A stretch of 64,000 bases of DNA from Rhynochetos jubatus. Taxonomy: Eukaryota; Chordata; Aves; Eurypygiformes; Rhynochetidae. The notes below the pieces were generated by a model. It was given only the letters and a program-made list of their open reading frames with translations. It was not told the origin of the DNA and searched no databases. Of this stretch, positions 60,811-64,000 are shown piece by piece; position 1 is the stretch's first letter, and every line of letters begins with the position of its first letter. Position numbers and translations under genes: made by a program. The DNA lies in NCBI GenBank assembly GCA_027574665.1, contig CM050650.1, forward strand, positions 55,225,304-55,289,303, given 5' to 3'.

Positions 60811-62084
60811 ATCCAATGGCAAGTCTGGGGACTAACATTTCCTTGTGATTTCCTACGGACATAAATTCTGCGTGGAAATTTTTCAGCTGCATATTTGTCC
60901 CAGTACTTCATGTTGGATGTCATCTTCATTCTGATGGCAGCAAGTAATAACAGTCAACTGTGCTGTTCCATCATATTTTCAGAAATCAGAACAATTTTTA
61001 TGCACATATGCACCCGTGAATATTAGTTTGTCTAGGAAGAAATAGTACGGATTCAGGATATCTCATCTTGTTTGTTTTCAGAATATGAACTGTTATGGCA
61101 CCAGGATTTATAAAAATTAGTGAATAGCTCACTGTGTCCAACCAGTGCACTAAATCCTGTATAAACATGTAGGTAAAAAGGGCCCACTAGTTACTTTAAC
61201 ATCTGAAGAGAAAAAAAAAGTGGCCCATGGAAGTCAAAGTGTAGGTGTCTGTTTTACTTAGATGTGGGTTTGAATAGTATGGAGGCCGTCAGGGCTCACA
61301 GGCTACCGGCAAAACTTTCCCATAGTGTTCTGCCTTTATGCCTTCCTTGGCTGATGATAACCTATGACATAGTTTGGTCAAGCAAGTCTGTGAAAAACAA
61401 ATGTCACGTGTCATCATATTGCAAATCTATTTAAATTTCAGCCTCTCTCGCCCCTTCCCCCCCATTTGATCTGTAGAAGCAAAGGAAGAACATAGTTGAC
61501 AAAGGTTTGTGAGTCATTATTGTGGTACTCCAACCCCGTCGTACATAGGCGCTTTGGAAACAGGAAGAAGAAATCCCTGCCCTGACCAGTGTCCGTCTGC
61601 TATGGGCAAGGGGTGGCAGTCCGTGCTTAAATGCTTACTGAGGGCTTTCTGGCTCAAGAGAGATCTTTTCAATGCATGTTTTGGGAAAGGTGGGGTAGTG
61701 GCAGCAGCATTTGCCAGGGCTGAAATGAGAAATGTAGCAGGAAATAGAAGAAAATCTGCCGGAAGCAGAATGGGAGTGAGTGACTTGAACAGTTGGCCGA
61801 TGTCAAAGTACGTGGTGAGGTATAAAACTACTGACTCTTGTTGAAGTTCTGTTGTTCCTGAGTCAGGTGAAGTTTGCCAACTACAGGCGGGATTCCAGAG
61901 AGGTGGAAGTAGTTATTTGGTAAAAAATGAAAACAAAAAACCCCACAATATCAACAATGACCTTATGTTGTTGATCTTCTAAAGAATTCCTGTTGCTAAG
62001 AAAGCCAAAGGTCCAAGTAGATATTCTCTTAATTATTGTAAATACGGGTTTAACTGCTGTTTAGCATTTGAAGTGAAATTAAAG

Positions 62085-62106
62085 CTTTATTTTCTTGCAG
62101 GTAAGT
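62085..62106 (+). promoter_or_regulatory. Combined acceptor-donor (recursive splice site) motif
   Basis: A pyrimidine-rich tract ending TTTTCTTGCAG is followed at once by GTAAGTGG, a consensus 3' splice site fused to a consensus 5' splice site with no exon between them. Such sites allow stepwise removal of an intron. It lies on the plus strand, in the presumed CCDC170 intron. Confidence 0.4.
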
Positions 62107-64000
62107 GGAAAGGGATCAAAGAAGTTAATAATGTGAATGGGAGAAACACCCAATACCTAGATTATTTGGAGTTTATTGAGTGATATGATATTAAGGCTTC
62201 TCCTGTCTATTGCCTCTTTTAACACTTTATTAGTTCTATTGTCTTAAGAGTAATCAGTATGAACTACTACATAGTACTCATTAAACGTTACCAATCTGAT
62301 TTTTTCCAGAGATACGAAAGTGCCACATCTGCCTTACAAATTTTACCCCTATAGTAGAGTCGTGCCAAATTAATTGCATTGTTATAGGTGTGATTAACAA
62401 CCAGACTTGTGGCTGGCTGCTCGCCAAACATAGAAAACTATTTACTTTAATATTAAAGCATGCACATTCCCTGCCCAAAGTGTGATAATCATACCAACTT
62501 TCCTAGCGTGGTGTCACTGTGTATGATTAGCTTCATATTTACTAGGGCACTGAAGGATGCAGACATCTGTAAATCTCAGTAAGACTGTAGAGGAGTGAAA
62601 GGGTAATTCCTGTGAGCTTTTGCACCTGGTTTCATTTAAACATCTTTTAAATCCTTCTGGATATGTATCTGCATCTTCAGAGTGCTCATAATTTTAAAAT
62701 CTAGATTTGTATGACAAATGTAGGGTTTAGAAGTTTCAGCTGTAAAGGGTTTTCTTAATTATTGCTGCTGAACTTTCTTCAGCTATGCTCTGAAATTTTT
62801 TTATTTAATCGGTGTTGAGATGTAGTCCTTTCTTTAGACTCATAAGCCGTTGTGTTTGTTTAGAGAAGATAAAGAAAACATGCATTAATACAGTAATATA
62901 AATATAATAACACACCTACATAGCATAATGTTACTGTTTGAAAGCTGCAGCCGTGGTTTTGGAGACCTGGTGTATTACTGATGGAAGAAAACCTCTCTGC
63001 CTCAAAGAATTTCCTGTGATTGTACAGTGTGAAAGGAGTGGAGTAAACTAAAGAGGAAGACGAAGCAGCAAAGAGCTGGCATATGCCTTTGCTCACTCCC
63101 TCAGGATGGTGATAAAGCGTTGAGAAAATTAGCAGCCCTTTTATCTCAGAGGCTGTGCGCCGTGTTGTACGTGGCCGTGAGCTGTACTCCTATCAGTCTG
63201 CCTTGATGAGAGTGGCAACTCCTTTGTGAAAGAACCCAGCTGAGTGTCTCTGAGGGAGATGAACGTGATTAAACTTGATGGATCTAACCCAGTGCGTCCT
63301 AGCGCACTGAAGAAAGATTAAAGGAGAGTTGACAATATTAGAGAAACAAATCTGAGATAATTTATCTTCTGTTACAGTCCAAACGTAGTTTTGCCTTATT
63401 CCCTGGGGATTTCTGTGTGTGTTTCTTGGTAGAGGCTTGTTTTACTAGACGTTCAACCATGTAGAAAGCTGTTAATTTTTTCCTATTTAGAATGGGTAGG
63501 AGATGAACTTGTAACTTGGCCTGGAACCAGTGCTGATATAGAAGAGCATGAAGTGAAGGCATCTTGTCTCTGACTCCATTGGAATACCTTGTTTCAACAG
63601 CGGTCATTAACGAGGGGAGATCTGCATTTTGTAATGTATGCCTGAATGCACTAGGATTGCAGTTTTGTTTGTCCTGTATGGGAGCTGATGGAATAAAAAT
63701 CTCCTGTCCTCTGCCATCTGTGCTCCCAGCATCACCCAAACACAATCTTGTTCTGAAGATGTTACATTTCAATATGTTGTAGTCAGTGTCGATTGAAAAA
63801 TGTGTTCTGTCTAATGAAACGCCTATCATGACCTCAGGTCTGACTTTTCAGATTTAAATAACAAAGGCCAAGGAGTCCAATGCTCTTCTGCTCTCCTGTA
63901 GAAGAGCAGAACCCCACGAGAATGAGACAGCTTACTATAAAGAGTCTAAAAGGCACAGCGAAAAGAGCTACACCTGAGGTGTGAAGGAGACTCTGCTAGA

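Larger units (their letters stand above)
58258..64000 (+). other. Presumed first intron(s) of CCDC170
   Basis: AT-rich sequence without recognised genes. It includes a possible exon at 59438-59514, a hairpin with a local duplication at 60755-60810, and a combined acceptor-donor site at 62085-62106. Minus-strand open frames such as 63362-63829 (155 codons) have no domain or splice support. Confidence 0.45.

Noticed and set aside
1..64000. CRISPR arrays, bacterial operons, tRNA or rRNA genes
   Set aside because: No regularly spaced direct repeats and no B-box or cloverleaf pattern were seen, and the window is clearly vertebrate nuclear DNA.

Overview
The window is a piece of an avian nuclear genome. 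It holds split genes with GT-AG introns, three CpG islands, CR1 non-LTR retrotransposon tails carrying the typical 3' end (one plus strand, one minus strand, one 47-bp stub), and two related solo LTRs of an avian endogenous-retrovirus type. There is no sign of a prokaryotic or organellar sequence. The LTR and CR1 types suit a neognath bird, but I cannot name the species.

Gene order and strand are ZBTB2 (minus), RMND1 (minus), ARMT1 (plus) and the start of a gene in the CCDC170 position (plus). This is the block that lies beside ESR1 in tetrapods (human 6q25.1). I rebuilt three coding sequences exon by exon with phases that close: ZBTB2 in 2 coding exons (511 aa), RMND1 in 11 coding exons (448 aa) and ARMT1 in 5 exons (443 aa). 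These lengths match the human proteins within a few residues.

Layout: 1-2.08 kb is intergenic. 2.08-10.9 kb is ZBTB2: 3' UTR, zinc-finger exon, BTB exon, intron 1 and a 5' UTR exon inside a 2.3-kb CpG island at 9.4-11.76 kb. 11.8-19.5 kb is intergenic with a CR1 and a solo LTR. 19.5-40.9 kb is RMND1, with a second LTR and a CR1 in its introns. 39.7-41.4 kb is a CpG island containing a compact head-to-head RMND1/ARMT1 promoter. 40.95-48.07 kb is ARMT1. 48.1-57.3 kb is intergenic. A third CpG island at 57.56-58.09 kb carries a first coding exon with a very good Kozak context, assigned to CCDC170 mainly by position. The rest is its first intron or introns.

RMND1 supports mitochondrial translation at the inner membrane, and ARMT1 is a DUF89 metal-dependent phosphatase. 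They share one promoter, and the ARMT1 start codon lies in a perfect TISU element, typical of housekeeping and mitochondrial genes with very short 5' UTRs. ZBTB2 is a nuclear BTB zinc-finger regulator. The points most worth a second look are the TISU/bidirectional promoter, an apparently ultrashort RMND1 3' UTR, a 40-nt RMND1 exon, an LTR ending 41 bp from an RMND1 splice donor, a zero-length (recursive) splice-site match at 62.1 kb, and a perfect palindromic double poly(A) signal at 16.06 kb. I found no undescribed multigene system.
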